Source: Haemophilus haemolyticus_L
GTDB lineage: Bacteria; Pseudomonadota; Gammaproteobacteria; Enterobacterales; Pasteurellaceae
Reading direction: 5' to 3'
Assembly: GCF_003490595.1 (NCBI RefSeq)
Contig: NZ_QQGY01000003.1
Span: 143,311-207,310 of the forward strand
DNA length: 64,000 bases
The notes under the pieces: model-generated
Seen by the model: the letters and a program-made list of their open reading frames with translations, nothing else
Told to the model about the DNA's origin: nothing
The model's database searches: none
Made by a program: the position numbers and the translations under genes
In this document: in pieces, positions 33,107 through 41,542 of the stretch
Numbering within the stretch: position 1 is the stretch's first letter
Layout of the letters: each line of letters starts with the position of its first letter

Positions 33107-33913
33107 ATGAAATTTTACCGCACTTTGTTACTTTTCTTCGTGAGCTCTTTCGCTTTAGCTAACACAGATTTAATGCTTCTTCATACCTACGATAATCAAT
33201 CAATAGAAGGTTGGGTGATGTCTGAAAAATTAGATGGTGTACGCGGTTATTGGGATGGAAAGCAATTATTAACTCGACAAGGGCAACGTTTATCACCGCC
33301 AGCCTATTTCACTAAGGATTTTCCGCCTTTTGCCATTGATGGTGAATTATTTAGTGAGCGAAATCATTTTGAGGAAATTTCATCAATCACAAAGTCTTTT
33401 AAAGGCGATGGTTGGGAAAAACTGAAATTGTATGTTTTTGATGTGCCTGATGCGGAAGGTACTTTATTTGATCGTTTGGCTAAATTGAAAGCGTATTTAG
33501 TTGAACATCCAACAACTTATATTGAAATTATTGAACAAATTCCAGTGAGAGATAAAGCGCATTTATATAAGTTTCTTAATCAAATCGAATCTTTGAAGGG
33601 GGAGGGCGTCGTAGTACGAGATCCTTATGCACCTTATGAACGAAAACGTAGCCATCGGATTTTAAAATTGAAGACAACTCAAGATGAAGAGTGTACGGTC
33701 ATTGCACACCATAAAGGCAAAGGACAATTTGAAAATGTGATGGGGGCTTTAACTTGTAAAAATCATCGGGGAGAATTTAAAATCGGTTCAGGTTTTAATT
33801 TAAACGAACGAGAAAATCCCCCTCCGATAGGATCCGTGATTACTTATAAATATCGAGGTCTCACGAGTCGTGGAAAACCTCGATTTGCAACCTATTGGCG
33901 AGAGAAAAAATAA
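33107..33913 (+). CDS. ligA: Periplasmic ATP-dependent DNA ligase
   Basis: Minimal ATP-dependent DNA ligase: adenylation domain with the nucleotidyl lysine K41 in SEKLDGVRGYW, plus an OB-fold (EECTVIAHHKGKGQ onwards). It has 268 residues including an N-terminal signal peptide (MKFYRTLLLFFVSSFALA), so it probably acts in the periplasm. An ATG 30 nt upstream is in frame, but the ATG at 33107 gives a proper signal peptide and the known family length. A competence-type CRP-S site precedes it, suggesting a role with incoming DNA. It is distinct from the NAD-dependent replicative ligase. Confidence 0.93.
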   Translation: MKFYRTLLLFFVSSFALANTDLMLLHTYDNQSIEGWVMSEKLDGVRGYWDGKQLLTRQGQRLSPPAYFTKDFPPFAIDGELFSERNHFEEISSITKSFKGDGWEKLKLYVFDVPDAEGTLFDRLAKLKAYLVEHPTTYIEIIEQIPVRDKAHLYKFLNQIESLKGEGVVVRDPYAPYERKRSHRILKLKTTQDEECTVIAHHKGKGQFENVMGALTCKNHRGEFKIGSGFNLNERENPPPIGSVITYKYRGLTSRGKPRFATYWREKK

Positions 33914-33941
33914 GCCTATTTATCAGTCTGACAAAATGAAT

Positions 33942-34925
33942 TTAATCAATATGGAAACAAGCGATTAATTTTCCATCAGTATATTGTTCCAAGTGCGGTT
34001 GATTTTCACGACATTTTTCTGTTGCTTTCCAACAACGAGGATTAAATGCACAGCCTTTGGGCGGATTAATCGGGCTTGGTAATTCTCCTGTCAGTTTTAT
34101 ACGTTCACGGCGCAAGTTTGGTGACAAACGTGGTGTTGCTGAAAGTAACGCTTTGGTATAAGGATGTTGAGGATTAGAGAAAATTTGTTCTGTTGTTCCT
34201 TTTTCGACACAACGACCTAAATACATCACCATCACTTCATCAGCGATATGTTCTACCACAGAAAGATCGTGAGAAATGAACACGTAAGACAAGCCTAATT
34301 CATCTTGTAAATCCATCATTAAATTCAGTACTTGCGCACGCACGGAAACATCCAATGCAGAAACAGGTTCATCGGCAACGACAACATCAGGTTCTAACAT
34401 TAATCCACGTGCAATAGCGATGCGTTGGCGTTGTCCACCTGAAAACATATGGGGATAACGATCATAAAATTCAGCACGCAATCCCACTTTTTCCATCATT
34501 GATAAAACTTTTTCTCGACGTTCTTTGGCGGAAAGTTTTGTGTTGATGATTAATGGTTCTTCCAAAATTGAACCAATCTTTTTGCGTGGATTTAATGACG
34601 CGTAAGGATTTTGGAAAACTATTTGAATTTTTTTACGACGTAGTGCTTTTGTTTCTGAATCATTTTCTAAAAAATTATGCCCTTTGTAATACAATTCGCC
34701 TTCGCTGGGTTCTTCAATCATTGTCAATAAACGACCTAGCGTTGATTTTCCACAACCAGATTCCCCCACGACAGCTAAAGTTTTACCACGTTCAAGCTGA
34801 AAAGAGACACCGTCTAAGGCTTTTACTTGCTGTGGTTTTGCAAATAAGCCTTTTTTTACAGGGTAATATTTTTTTAAGCCAATCGCATTTAATAATGGCG
34901 TATTTTCTTTTACTTCATTCGTCAT
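33942..34925 (-). CDS. dppF: Dipeptide/haem ABC transporter ATPase DppF
   Basis: Second ATPase of the Dpp importer. The 327-residue protein has Walker A VGESGCGKST, signature FSGGQRQRIA, Walker B VVVADEPVSALDVS and the oligopeptide-family C-terminal cysteine cluster (GCAFNPRCWKATEKC) that binds an Fe-S centre in relatives. It is last in dppBCDF, 2 nt after dppD. No dppA-type binding protein is in the operon; in Haemophilus the separate haem-binding HbpA is thought to feed this transporter. Confidence 0.93.
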   Translation of the reverse strand: MTNEVKENTPLLNAIGLKKYYPVKKGLFAKPQQVKALDGVSFQLERGKTLAVVGESGCGKSTLGRLLTMIEEPSEGELYYKGHNFLENDSETKALRRKKIQIVFQNPYASLNPRKKIGSILEEPLIINTKLSAKERREKVLSMMEKVGLRAEFYDRYPHMFSGGQRQRIAIARGLMLEPDVVVADEPVSALDVSVRAQVLNLMMDLQDELGLSYVFISHDLSVVEHIADEVMVMYLGRCVEKGTTEQIFSNPQHPYTKALLSATPRLSPNLRRERIKLTGELPSPINPPKGCAFNPRCWKATEKCRENQPHLEQYTDGKLIACFHID

Positions 34926-34927
34926 TA

Positions 34928-35920
34928 TTAAGCTCCTTGATATTCAACTGGATTGCCTTGCTCGTTCAGTGGAGTATGGCATTTTACTTTGCGAGAACCG
35001 ATATGATGCAATTGAGGTTCGACTTGGCGACAGTATTCGGTTGCATAAGGACAGCGAGGATTTAATAAACAGCCTGTTGGGCGATCGTATTTTCCAGGTA
35101 CCACACCTTGTAATGACGCTAAGCGAGATTTTCCTTCTGCAAATTCAGGCAATGAACGTAACAAGGCTTGAGTGTAAGGATGTTTGGGCTCGCGGAAAAT
35201 ATCTTTTGCAGTGCCTTCTTCAACGATTTGTCCTGCATACATCACGATAATTCGATCTGCAGCTTCAGCAACAAGCGCAAGATCGTGAGTAATCAAAATT
35301 AGGGACATGCATTCTTTTTTCTGCAATTCGAGTAAGAGTTCCATAATTTGTGCTTGAATAGTGACATCTAGCGCAGTGGTTGGCTCGTCTGCAATCAATA
35401 ATTTAGGTCTGCAAGCAATTGCCATCGCAATCATCACGCGCTGGCTCATTCCACCAGACAGCTGATGGGGATAAACATCAATCCGAGATTCAGGATCTGG
35501 GATACCGACCAATCTTAAAAGCTCTAAAGTGCGGTCTTTTCTCGCCTTTTTTGTGCCACCTTCGTGAGTTTTTAACGCTTCCATAATTTGGAAACCCACA
35601 GTATAAGCTGGATTCAAGCTTGTCATCGGATCTTGGAAAATCATCGCAACATCAGCACCAATAAGCTGCCGTTTAGCTTTACTCTCTAAAGTGAGTAAAT
35701 CAGTATTTTCAAATTGCAAGGATTCTGCCGATACACGTCCTGGATGATCAATTAATCCCATAATAGCGAGCGAACTCACCGATTTACCTGAGCCCGATTC
35801 ACCCACAATGCCAAGTACTTCGCCTTGTGCGACTTGATAGCTGATGCGATCCACTGCTTTAAATGGCGTTTTTTTATCGCCAAAGTGAACAGAAAGTTCT
35901 TTTACGTCTAATAATGCCAT
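34928..35920 (-). CDS. dppD: Dipeptide/haem ABC transporter ATPase DppD
   Basis: The 330-residue partner ATPase of DppF has Walker A VGESGSGKSV, signature LSGGMSQRVM, Walker B LLIADEPTTALDVT and the C-terminal LLNPRCPYATEYC cysteine motif. The dppC stop lies 9 nt upstream and dppF follows 2 nt downstream, so the genes are translationally coupled. Confidence 0.93.
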   Translation of the reverse strand: MALLDVKELSVHFGDKKTPFKAVDRISYQVAQGEVLGIVGESGSGKSVSSLAIMGLIDHPGRVSAESLQFENTDLLTLESKAKRQLIGADVAMIFQDPMTSLNPAYTVGFQIMEALKTHEGGTKKARKDRTLELLRLVGIPDPESRIDVYPHQLSGGMSQRVMIAMAIACRPKLLIADEPTTALDVTIQAQIMELLLELQKKECMSLILITHDLALVAEAADRIIVMYAGQIVEEGTAKDIFREPKHPYTQALLRSLPEFAEGKSRLASLQGVVPGKYDRPTGCLLNPRCPYATEYCRQVEPQLHHIGSRKVKCHTPLNEQGNPVEYQGA

Positions 35921-35929
35921 TCTGTTTTC

Positions 35930-36817
35930 CTATTGTTTGAGTTTTGGATCAAGGGCATCACGCAAGCCATCGCCCATTAAGTTGAAAGCTAATACCAAAG
36001 ATAAAATAACTAAACCGGGAATTGTAACCAACCAGTTTGCCGCTTGCATAAAACCACGAGCTTCTGAAAGCATTGTACCAAGTTCAGGTGTTGGTGGCTT
36101 TGCACCAATGCCTAAGAAACCAAGTGTCGCGAGTTCTAAGATAGCATTGGATATTCCCATTGTCATTTGTACAATCAAGGGCGCTAAACAGTTTGGTAAA
36201 ATCACAATAAACATGAGGCGTAAAATACCTGCCCCTGCCACTTTAGATGAAGTTACATAATCACGATTTTTTTCATTCATTACTGCCGCTCTGGTTAAAC
36301 GCACGTAACTAGGAATCGATACTACGGCGATCGCTAAAGTGGCATTGGCGAGTGATGGCTCTAAAATAGAGACGACTACAATCGTTAAGAGCAAGTTTGG
36401 AATCGCGAGCATAATATCAATTAGGCGAATGATAATTGTATCTAGCACGCCGCCATAATAACCAGAAATCAAGCCAAGACTGGTACCAAAGGCGCAGGAT
36501 AGCAATACGATGACAAATCCCGCAAAGACGGAAATTCGCGTTCCGTAAATGATGCGAGAAAGGATATCTCGCCCAATATCGTCTGTACCGAGTAAATAGG
36601 CAGGATTGCCGCCTTCATACCAAGCAGGGGGAAGTAAAAGTGCGGTACGATTTTGTTCTGTTGGATCAAAAGGCGCAATATAAGGCGCAAAAATGCTGAT
36701 TAAGGCAACAATCAAAATAAAAATTAAACCAATTAGCGCACCACGATTTTGTTTAAAGTAAAACCAAAATTCTTGCAAGGGCGTTTTCGGCGCGAAAGTT
36801 GAAGGCGTGTCAGACAT
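35930..36817 (-). CDS. dppC: Dipeptide/haem ABC transporter permease DppC
   Basis: The 295-residue permease has an N-terminal span (GALIGLIFILIVALISIFAPYIA), the OppC-type GTDDIGRDILSRIIYGTRIS, and the EAA loop YVTSSKVAGAGILRLMFIVILPNCLAPLIV that contacts the ATPases. It follows dppB by 14 nt and precedes dppD. The membrane-embedded half-channel imports dipeptides and, in this genus, probably haem or glutathione via alternative binding proteins. Confidence 0.93.
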   Translation of the reverse strand: MSDTPSTFAPKTPLQEFWFYFKQNRGALIGLIFILIVALISIFAPYIAPFDPTEQNRTALLLPPAWYEGGNPAYLLGTDDIGRDILSRIIYGTRISVFAGFVIVLLSCAFGTSLGLISGYYGGVLDTIIIRLIDIMLAIPNLLLTIVVVSILEPSLANATLAIAVVSIPSYVRLTRAAVMNEKNRDYVTSSKVAGAGILRLMFIVILPNCLAPLIVQMTMGISNAILELATLGFLGIGAKPPTPELGTMLSEARGFMQAANWLVTIPGLVILSLVLAFNLMGDGLRDALDPKLKQ

Positions 36818-36831
36818 AATTTCTCCTACAA

Positions 36832-37833
36832 TTAATGACGGATACGCGGATTGACCACGCCGTAAAGTAAATCGACAGTTAAATTCACCACAATAATAAT
36901 CGTCGCAATAATCAGTACAGAACCTTGCAACACAGGATAATCACGCGCTTGAATGGCATCAATAATCCATTTTCCAATTCCCGGCCAAGAAAAAATGGTT
37001 TCTGTCAGTACGGCGCCAGAGAGTAATTGACCAACGATTAATCCCACCACAGTGACAACAGGAATTAACGCATTACGCAATGCGTGAACAATAACAATTC
37101 GAGTATAGCTTAAACCTTTTGCTTTTGCCGTGCGAATGTAATCTTCGCCTAATACTTCCAGCATCGCAGATCGTGTCATACGCGTAATAATGGCGAGAGG
37201 AACGGTGCCTAAGACGATGGCAGGAAGAATTAATGATTTCACCGCATTTTCGAAGGCACCAGAAACACCTGAAAGCCAGCTATCAATAAGCATAAATCCT
37301 GTTGGTGTATCGATCCAAAATTCATTATCTAAACGCCCGCCTTGTGGCAAACCGAGTTGTGGCGAAACATATAAAATTAAAATTAAACCCCACCAGAAAA
37401 TTGGCATAGAATAACCGGTGAGCGACGCAGCTGTAACGGTGTGAGAAATCCAACTGTCTTTTTTTACGGCAGCAATCGTGCCTAAAATAACGCCGCCTAA
37501 TAACGACCAAAATAACGCAGAAAAAGCTAATTCAGCGGTAGCAGGAAAAAGCGTAAAAAATTCAGTAAGGACAGGTTGTTGAGTGCGGAACGATGCACCG
37601 AAATCCCCTTGAATTACATTGCCAATATAGTGGAAATATTGCTGATAAAGAGGTAAATCTAAACCCAATTGGTGCATCATTTGTTGATGTGCTTCTGGTG
37701 TTAAGCCACGTTCACCCATCATTATTTCAACTGGATCGCCAGGAATAAAATGCACAAGGGCAAACGTGATAAAAGTAATGGCAATAAAAGTTGGAATTAC
37801 CATTAAGATACGTTTGAAGAAAAATTTAAACAT
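36832..37833 (-). CDS. dppB: Dipeptide/haem ABC transporter permease DppB
   Basis: The 333-residue permease starts operon dppBCDF. Landmarks are RILMVIPTFIAITFITFALVHFIPGDP, LGLDLPLYQQYFHYIGNVIQGDFGASFRTQQPV, and the EAA loop YIRTAKAKGLSYTRIVIVHALRNALIPVVT. About six spans are visible. uvrD lies upstream on the same strand, separated by a terminator-like inverted pair of uptake signals. Confidence 0.93.
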   Translation of the reverse strand: MFKFFFKRILMVIPTFIAITFITFALVHFIPGDPVEIMMGERGLTPEAHQQMMHQLGLDLPLYQQYFHYIGNVIQGDFGASFRTQQPVLTEFFTLFPATAELAFSALFWSLLGGVILGTIAAVKKDSWISHTVTAASLTGYSMPIFWWGLILILYVSPQLGLPQGGRLDNEFWIDTPTGFMLIDSWLSGVSGAFENAVKSLILPAIVLGTVPLAIITRMTRSAMLEVLGEDYIRTAKAKGLSYTRIVIVHALRNALIPVVTVVGLIVGQLLSGAVLTETIFSWPGIGKWIIDAIQARDYPVLQGSVLIIATIIIVVNLTVDLLYGVVNPRIRH

Positions 37834-37849
37834 TCAATCACTCAAATAC

Positions 37850-37882
37850 AAAAAAAGCGCAGTTAAAATTCACCGCACTTTT
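37850..37882 (-). terminator. Uptake-signal inverted pair between uvrD and dppB
   Basis: On the minus strand AAAAGTGCGGTGAA... is followed by ...AACTGCGCTTTTTTT: an imperfect stem ending in a T-run that could terminate uvrD. The second arm is a degenerate uptake signal. Confidence 0.55.
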
Positions 37883-37921
37883 CAAAGAAATTAATCGGTA
37901 GAAGTAAAACTCTCTTGGATT

Positions 37922-40102
37922 CTACCGCACTTTTTCCAGTTTTGCCAAATGTGCAATGAGCCATTTAATGCCTTGCGCTTGGAAGGCAATTTGGAGGCGA
38001 GTATTGTTATCTAAGCCTTCGACATTAATGACTGTGCCAAAACCGAATTTTTCATGTTTGACTTTTTGCCCCATTTTCCATTCATTTTCGACCGCACTGG
38101 TATTAGACAATGAACCGACTTTGGCTAGATTCATCGCGCGAGTAACTGTTCCTCGTAAACGAATTTCTTGGATACACTCTCTCGGTAATTCAGCGATAAA
38201 ACGTGATGGTAAATGGCGTTCTTCTTTTGCATATAACCGACGGCTTTCCGCATAAGAGATGGTCAGCTTTTTCTTCGCGCGAGTAATACCTACGTAAGCT
38301 AAACGACGTTCTTCTTCTAAACGTCCCGGTTCTTCAAAAGAACGGAAACTTGGGAATAAACCTTCTTCTACGCCAACCATAAATATACGAGGAAATTCTA
38401 AGCCTTTCGCAGAGTGCAACGTCATCATTTCTACACAAGATTGATGTGGAGAGGCTTGTTCTTCACCAGCTTCTAAAGAAGCATGAGTTAAAAAGGCAGT
38501 GAGTTCCGTCATATCTTCTGCATCATCAGGTTTGATGAATTCACGGGTTGCGGTAACTAATTCTTCCAAGTTTTCAATACGCACTTCGCCTTTTTCACCT
38601 TTTTCTTGCTTATACATTTCATATAAACCCGAATGTTTAATTACAAAATCAGTTTGTGCGAAAAGCGGCATTTCTGCGGTATCAAGTTGTAGTGAATTAA
38701 TTAATTCTTGGAAACGCAATAATGCTGTTGAGGCTCGCCCAGCCAACATATTTTCTTGTGTTGCAACTTGTACTGCTTGCCATAAGGTAATTTGGCGTTC
38801 GCGTGTTAAGTTACGCAATATATCTAAAGTGCGGTCGCCAATGCCACGGGTGGGCGTATTAATTACACGCTCAAAAGCGGCATCATCTTGACGATTATTA
38901 ATCAAACGAAGATAGGCCAAAGCATCTTTAATTTCTTGGCGTTCGAAGAAACGCATACCACCATAAATACGATATGGAATTTGACAACGAATTAAGGCTT
39001 CTTCAATAACGCGTGATTGGCTATTACTACGATAAAGTACAGCGCAATCATCAAGTTTTCCGCCATGTTCTACCCAATCCTGAATTTGTGAGGCAACAAA
39101 TTTTGCTTCGTCCAATTCATTAAAGGCAGCATAGATGCCCACAGGATCGCCTTTTTCATCCTCTGTCCATAAATTTTTACCAAGACGATCACTATTGTTT
39201 GAAATTAATTCATTTGCGCTGTTTAGGATATTGGCGGTAGAACGATAGTTTTGTTCAAGGCGGATTGTTTCGGCTTTGAAATCTTTCAAGAATTTTTGAA
39301 TATTTTCGATTTGTGCGCCACGCCAACCGTATATAGATTGATCGTCATCGCCTACTATCATGACTTTGCCCGTTTCTCCAGCAAGAATTTTAATCCACTT
39401 ATATTGAATTTTATTGGTATCTTGAAACTCATCCACCAAAATATGCTGAAAACGTTGTTGATAACGTTGCAAAATTAATGGTTTTTTCTCAAATAATTCA
39501 TAGGCTCGAATTAATAATTCGGCAAAATCGACCAATCCTGCGCGATCACAAGTATCTTGATAGATCTTATAAATTTTAATCCATTCACGCTCTTGGCGAT
39601 CATTAAAATCTTCAATGTCGTTTGGGCGCAAGCCTTCATCTTTTTTGTTATTGATGTACCAACAAGCCTGTTTGGGTGGAAAGGCTTTTTCATCAAAATT
39701 ATGTAATTTTAATAAGCGTTTAATTAAACGAAGTTGATCTTCTGAATCTAAAATTTGGAAATCTTGTGGCAATCCCACATCTAAATGATGAGCTCGTAAT
39801 AAACGATGGGCAATACTGTGGAAGGTGCCAATCCACATACCAAATAATTGATGTTGTGCATGTTTGGCAAGGGTAGCTTGAATACGATGACGCATTTCTG
39901 CTGCGGCTTTATTGGTAAATGTCACCGCCATAATGCTGCCTTCAGAAATATTTTCTACCGCAATTAACCAAGCGATACGGTGCGTCAATACGCGCGTTTT
40001 GCCAGAGCCTGCACCGGCTAGCACTAAGTGATTACCAAGAGGAGCAGCTACGGCTTCGCGTTGTTTATCGTTAAGTCCGTCAAGTAATTCAGAAATATCC
40101 AT
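37922..40102 (-). CDS. uvrD: DNA helicase II UvrD
   Basis: Superfamily 1A 3'-5' helicase for nucleotide excision and mismatch repair. The 726-residue protein has motif I AGAGSGKTRVLTHR, motif II LVDEFQDTN, motif III VGDDDQSIYGWRGA, motif IV LEQNYRST, motif V TLHSAKGLEFPRIFMVG and motif VI RRLAYVGITRAKKKL. Length and C-terminal Tudor-like tail (WKMGQKVKHEKFGFGTVI) match UvrD rather than Rep. It is divergent from the TPP riboswitch unit. Confidence 0.96.
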   Translation of the reverse strand: MDISELLDGLNDKQREAVAAPLGNHLVLAGAGSGKTRVLTHRIAWLIAVENISEGSIMAVTFTNKAAAEMRHRIQATLAKHAQHQLFGMWIGTFHSIAHRLLRAHHLDVGLPQDFQILDSEDQLRLIKRLLKLHNFDEKAFPPKQACWYINNKKDEGLRPNDIEDFNDRQEREWIKIYKIYQDTCDRAGLVDFAELLIRAYELFEKKPLILQRYQQRFQHILVDEFQDTNKIQYKWIKILAGETGKVMIVGDDDQSIYGWRGAQIENIQKFLKDFKAETIRLEQNYRSTANILNSANELISNNSDRLGKNLWTEDEKGDPVGIYAAFNELDEAKFVASQIQDWVEHGGKLDDCAVLYRSNSQSRVIEEALIRCQIPYRIYGGMRFFERQEIKDALAYLRLINNRQDDAAFERVINTPTRGIGDRTLDILRNLTRERQITLWQAVQVATQENMLAGRASTALLRFQELINSLQLDTAEMPLFAQTDFVIKHSGLYEMYKQEKGEKGEVRIENLEELVTATREFIKPDDAEDMTELTAFLTHASLEAGEEQASPHQSCVEMMTLHSAKGLEFPRIFMVGVEEGLFPSFRSFEEPGRLEEERRLAYVGITRAKKKLTISYAESRRLYAKEERHLPSRFIAELPRECIQEIRLRGTVTRAMNLAKVGSLSNTSAVENEWKMGQKVKHEKFGFGTVINVEGLDNNTRLQIAFQAQGIKWLIAHLAKLEKVR

Positions 40103-40189
40103 AATGAAATTTTTATCTGTTCAAATTTACAGGAATTATAAGTCTAATTTTTTTATATCACAATCAAGAAAATCATAAACTTATCCGAC

Positions 40190-40218
40190 TTTACAAAAAT
40201 AGTATTACAACTTATATT
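40190..40218 (+). promoter_or_regulatory. Promoter of the TPP-riboswitch unit
   Basis: TTTACA (40190-40195), exact 17-nt spacer, TATATT (40213-40218). The start near 40225 coincides with the 5' edge of the aptamer. Confidence 0.65.
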
Positions 40219-40225
40219 GATTTGC

Positions 40226-40302
40226 GGTTAGTCGGGGTGCGGACATCGCTGAGAAAATACCCGTGAACCTGAAACAGTTAGCACTGGCGTAGGAAACTAA
40301 TC
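40226..40302 (+). promoter_or_regulatory. TPP (thi-box) riboswitch
   Basis: All conserved blocks are present in order: GGGGTGC, GCTGAGA, ATACCCGTGAACCTGA, and CAGTTAGCACTGGCGTAGGAAA. The closing stem P1 pairs GGTTAGT (40226-40232) with ACTAATC (40296-40302). Downstream, CTTAC...GTAAG can enclose the AAGGA ribosome site of the next gene, and CTCCTT (about 40306-40311) could also pair with it. Control is therefore probably at translation initiation, off when thiamine pyrophosphate is bound. Confidence 0.93.
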
Positions 40303-40359
40303 TCTCCTCCTTAAGGGCTGACTTACTTTTTTCTGTATTCATATAAGTAAGGATGCATC

Positions 40360-41421
40360 ATGGCACTCTCTTTTTCTTTAAAAAATTCTTTTAAATTGAC
40401 CGCACTTTTCAGCGTGCTTGGTTGTAGCTTATTAGGATTAAGTTTATCAACTCCTGCTCAAGCGGAAGGCAAATTAGTGCTGTATTGCAGCGTCCAAAAC
40501 ACGACTTGTGAAAAAGTCGCTCACGCTTTTAGCAAAAAATATAATGTGGACACTCAGTTTGTGCGTAATAGTACTGGGACTGTATTAGGAAAAATCAAAT
40601 CCGAAAAAGAAAATCCACAAGCAGATGTGTGGTATGGCGGTACATTGGAACCGCACTTTCAGGCTCGAGATGCAGGTTTGTTAGAAACTTATCGTTCGCC
40701 TCTGCAAAAAGAAATTATGCCTCAATTCAAAAAGCTCACTGAACAACGTGGCGATACTACGTCGATTATTTATCTTATGGAGCTTGGCATTGGGATGAAT
40801 GAAAAACTGCTAGCTGAAAAAAATATCGCGAAACCTCAATGTTATGCTGATTTATTAAAACCAGAATTTAAAGGGTTAATTCAATATCCAGATCCTCGAG
40901 TATCGGGCACTGGCTACACTATTCTTACAACTTTAATTGAAATTATGGGCGAAGATAAAGCCTTTGCTTATTTGAAAGAACTTGACAAAAACATTGCTCA
41001 ATACACGAAAACTGGATTAGCAACGGCTAATATTTCTACGGGCGCAGCCGCTGTTGATATTGGTTTTATGCATACTTATGTGCGTGAAAAGGATAAAGGT
41101 GCACCGGTTATTGGTGCTTTACCTTGCGAAGGCACTGGCTATACGTTAGGGGCGGTCAGTATCATTAAAAATGGACGCAATTTAGATAATGCTAAACGCT
41201 TTGTCGATTTTGTTCTTTCTGCAGAAGCTCAAGAAATTCCTTGGCGTGAGGCGGATTCTTACCAACTGCCAACAAATATTCATGCCAAAGCGCATCCACA
41301 TCTTTCTGATCCTGCGAAACTTAAATTGATTGATATTGATTTCATCAAATTTGGTTCGGATCAAGAGGCGAAACGATTAATAGAACGCTGGGTTGAAAAT
41401 GTGAAGGAAAGAAAAGAGTAA
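40360..41421 (+). CDS. TPP-riboswitch-controlled periplasmic solute-binding protein (AfuA/FutA-like fold)
   Basis: The 353-residue family 1-type binding protein has a signal peptide (hydrophobic LTALFSVLGCSLLGLSLSTPAQA, cut before EGKLVLYCS). Its body resembles the ferric/hexose-phosphate-binding AfuA group: KSEKENPQADVWYGGTLEPHFQARDAGLLE, YPDPRVSGTGYTILTTL, GTGYTLGAVSIIKNGRN. No permease or ATPase accompanies it. The riboswitch immediately upstream makes a thiamine-related ligand (thiamine, its phosphates or a pyrimidine) the best guess, despite the AfuA-like sequence. An inverted uptake-signal pair follows the stop. Confidence 0.8.
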   Translation: MALSFSLKNSFKLTALFSVLGCSLLGLSLSTPAQAEGKLVLYCSVQNTTCEKVAHAFSKKYNVDTQFVRNSTGTVLGKIKSEKENPQADVWYGGTLEPHFQARDAGLLETYRSPLQKEIMPQFKKLTEQRGDTTSIIYLMELGIGMNEKLLAEKNIAKPQCYADLLKPEFKGLIQYPDPRVSGTGYTILTTLIEIMGEDKAFAYLKELDKNIAQYTKTGLATANISTGAAAVDIGFMHTYVREKDKGAPVIGALPCEGTGYTLGAVSIIKNGRNLDNAKRFVDFVLSAEAQEIPWREADSYQLPTNIHAKAHPHLSDPAKLKLIDIDFIKFGSDQEAKRLIERWVENVKERKE

Positions 41422-41437
41422 TTGATATTAGCCTGAT

Positions 41438-41466
41438 AAAAGTGCGGTGAAAATTCACCGCACTTT
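41438..41466 (+). terminator. Inverted uptake-signal terminator
   Basis: AAAGTGCGGTGAA-AA-TTCACCGCACTTT: a near-perfect 13-bp stem made of two opposed uptake signals, followed by GCTTTT. It separates the binding-protein gene from htpG. Confidence 0.85.
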
Positions 41467-41475
41467 GCTTTTCCC

Positions 41476-41506
41476 CTTGAAATCTTTCTTTTTATTCTTA
41501 TATCTG
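41476..41506 (+). promoter_or_regulatory. Possible sigma32 promoter of htpG
   Basis: CTTGAAA (41476-41482) fits the heat-shock -35. After 14 nt, CTTATATC is a poor fit to the CCCCATnT -10. A heat-shock promoter is expected for htpG; the match is suggestive. Confidence 0.4.
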
Positions 41507-41542
41507 TGACGTTCAATTTTTATCTTTATGAAGGAAAAAATT

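Noticed and set aside
40360..41421. Thiamine-binding protein ThiB
   Set aside because: Sequence features are closer to the AfuA/FutA group, and no thiP/thiQ is adjacent; only the riboswitch points to thiamine.
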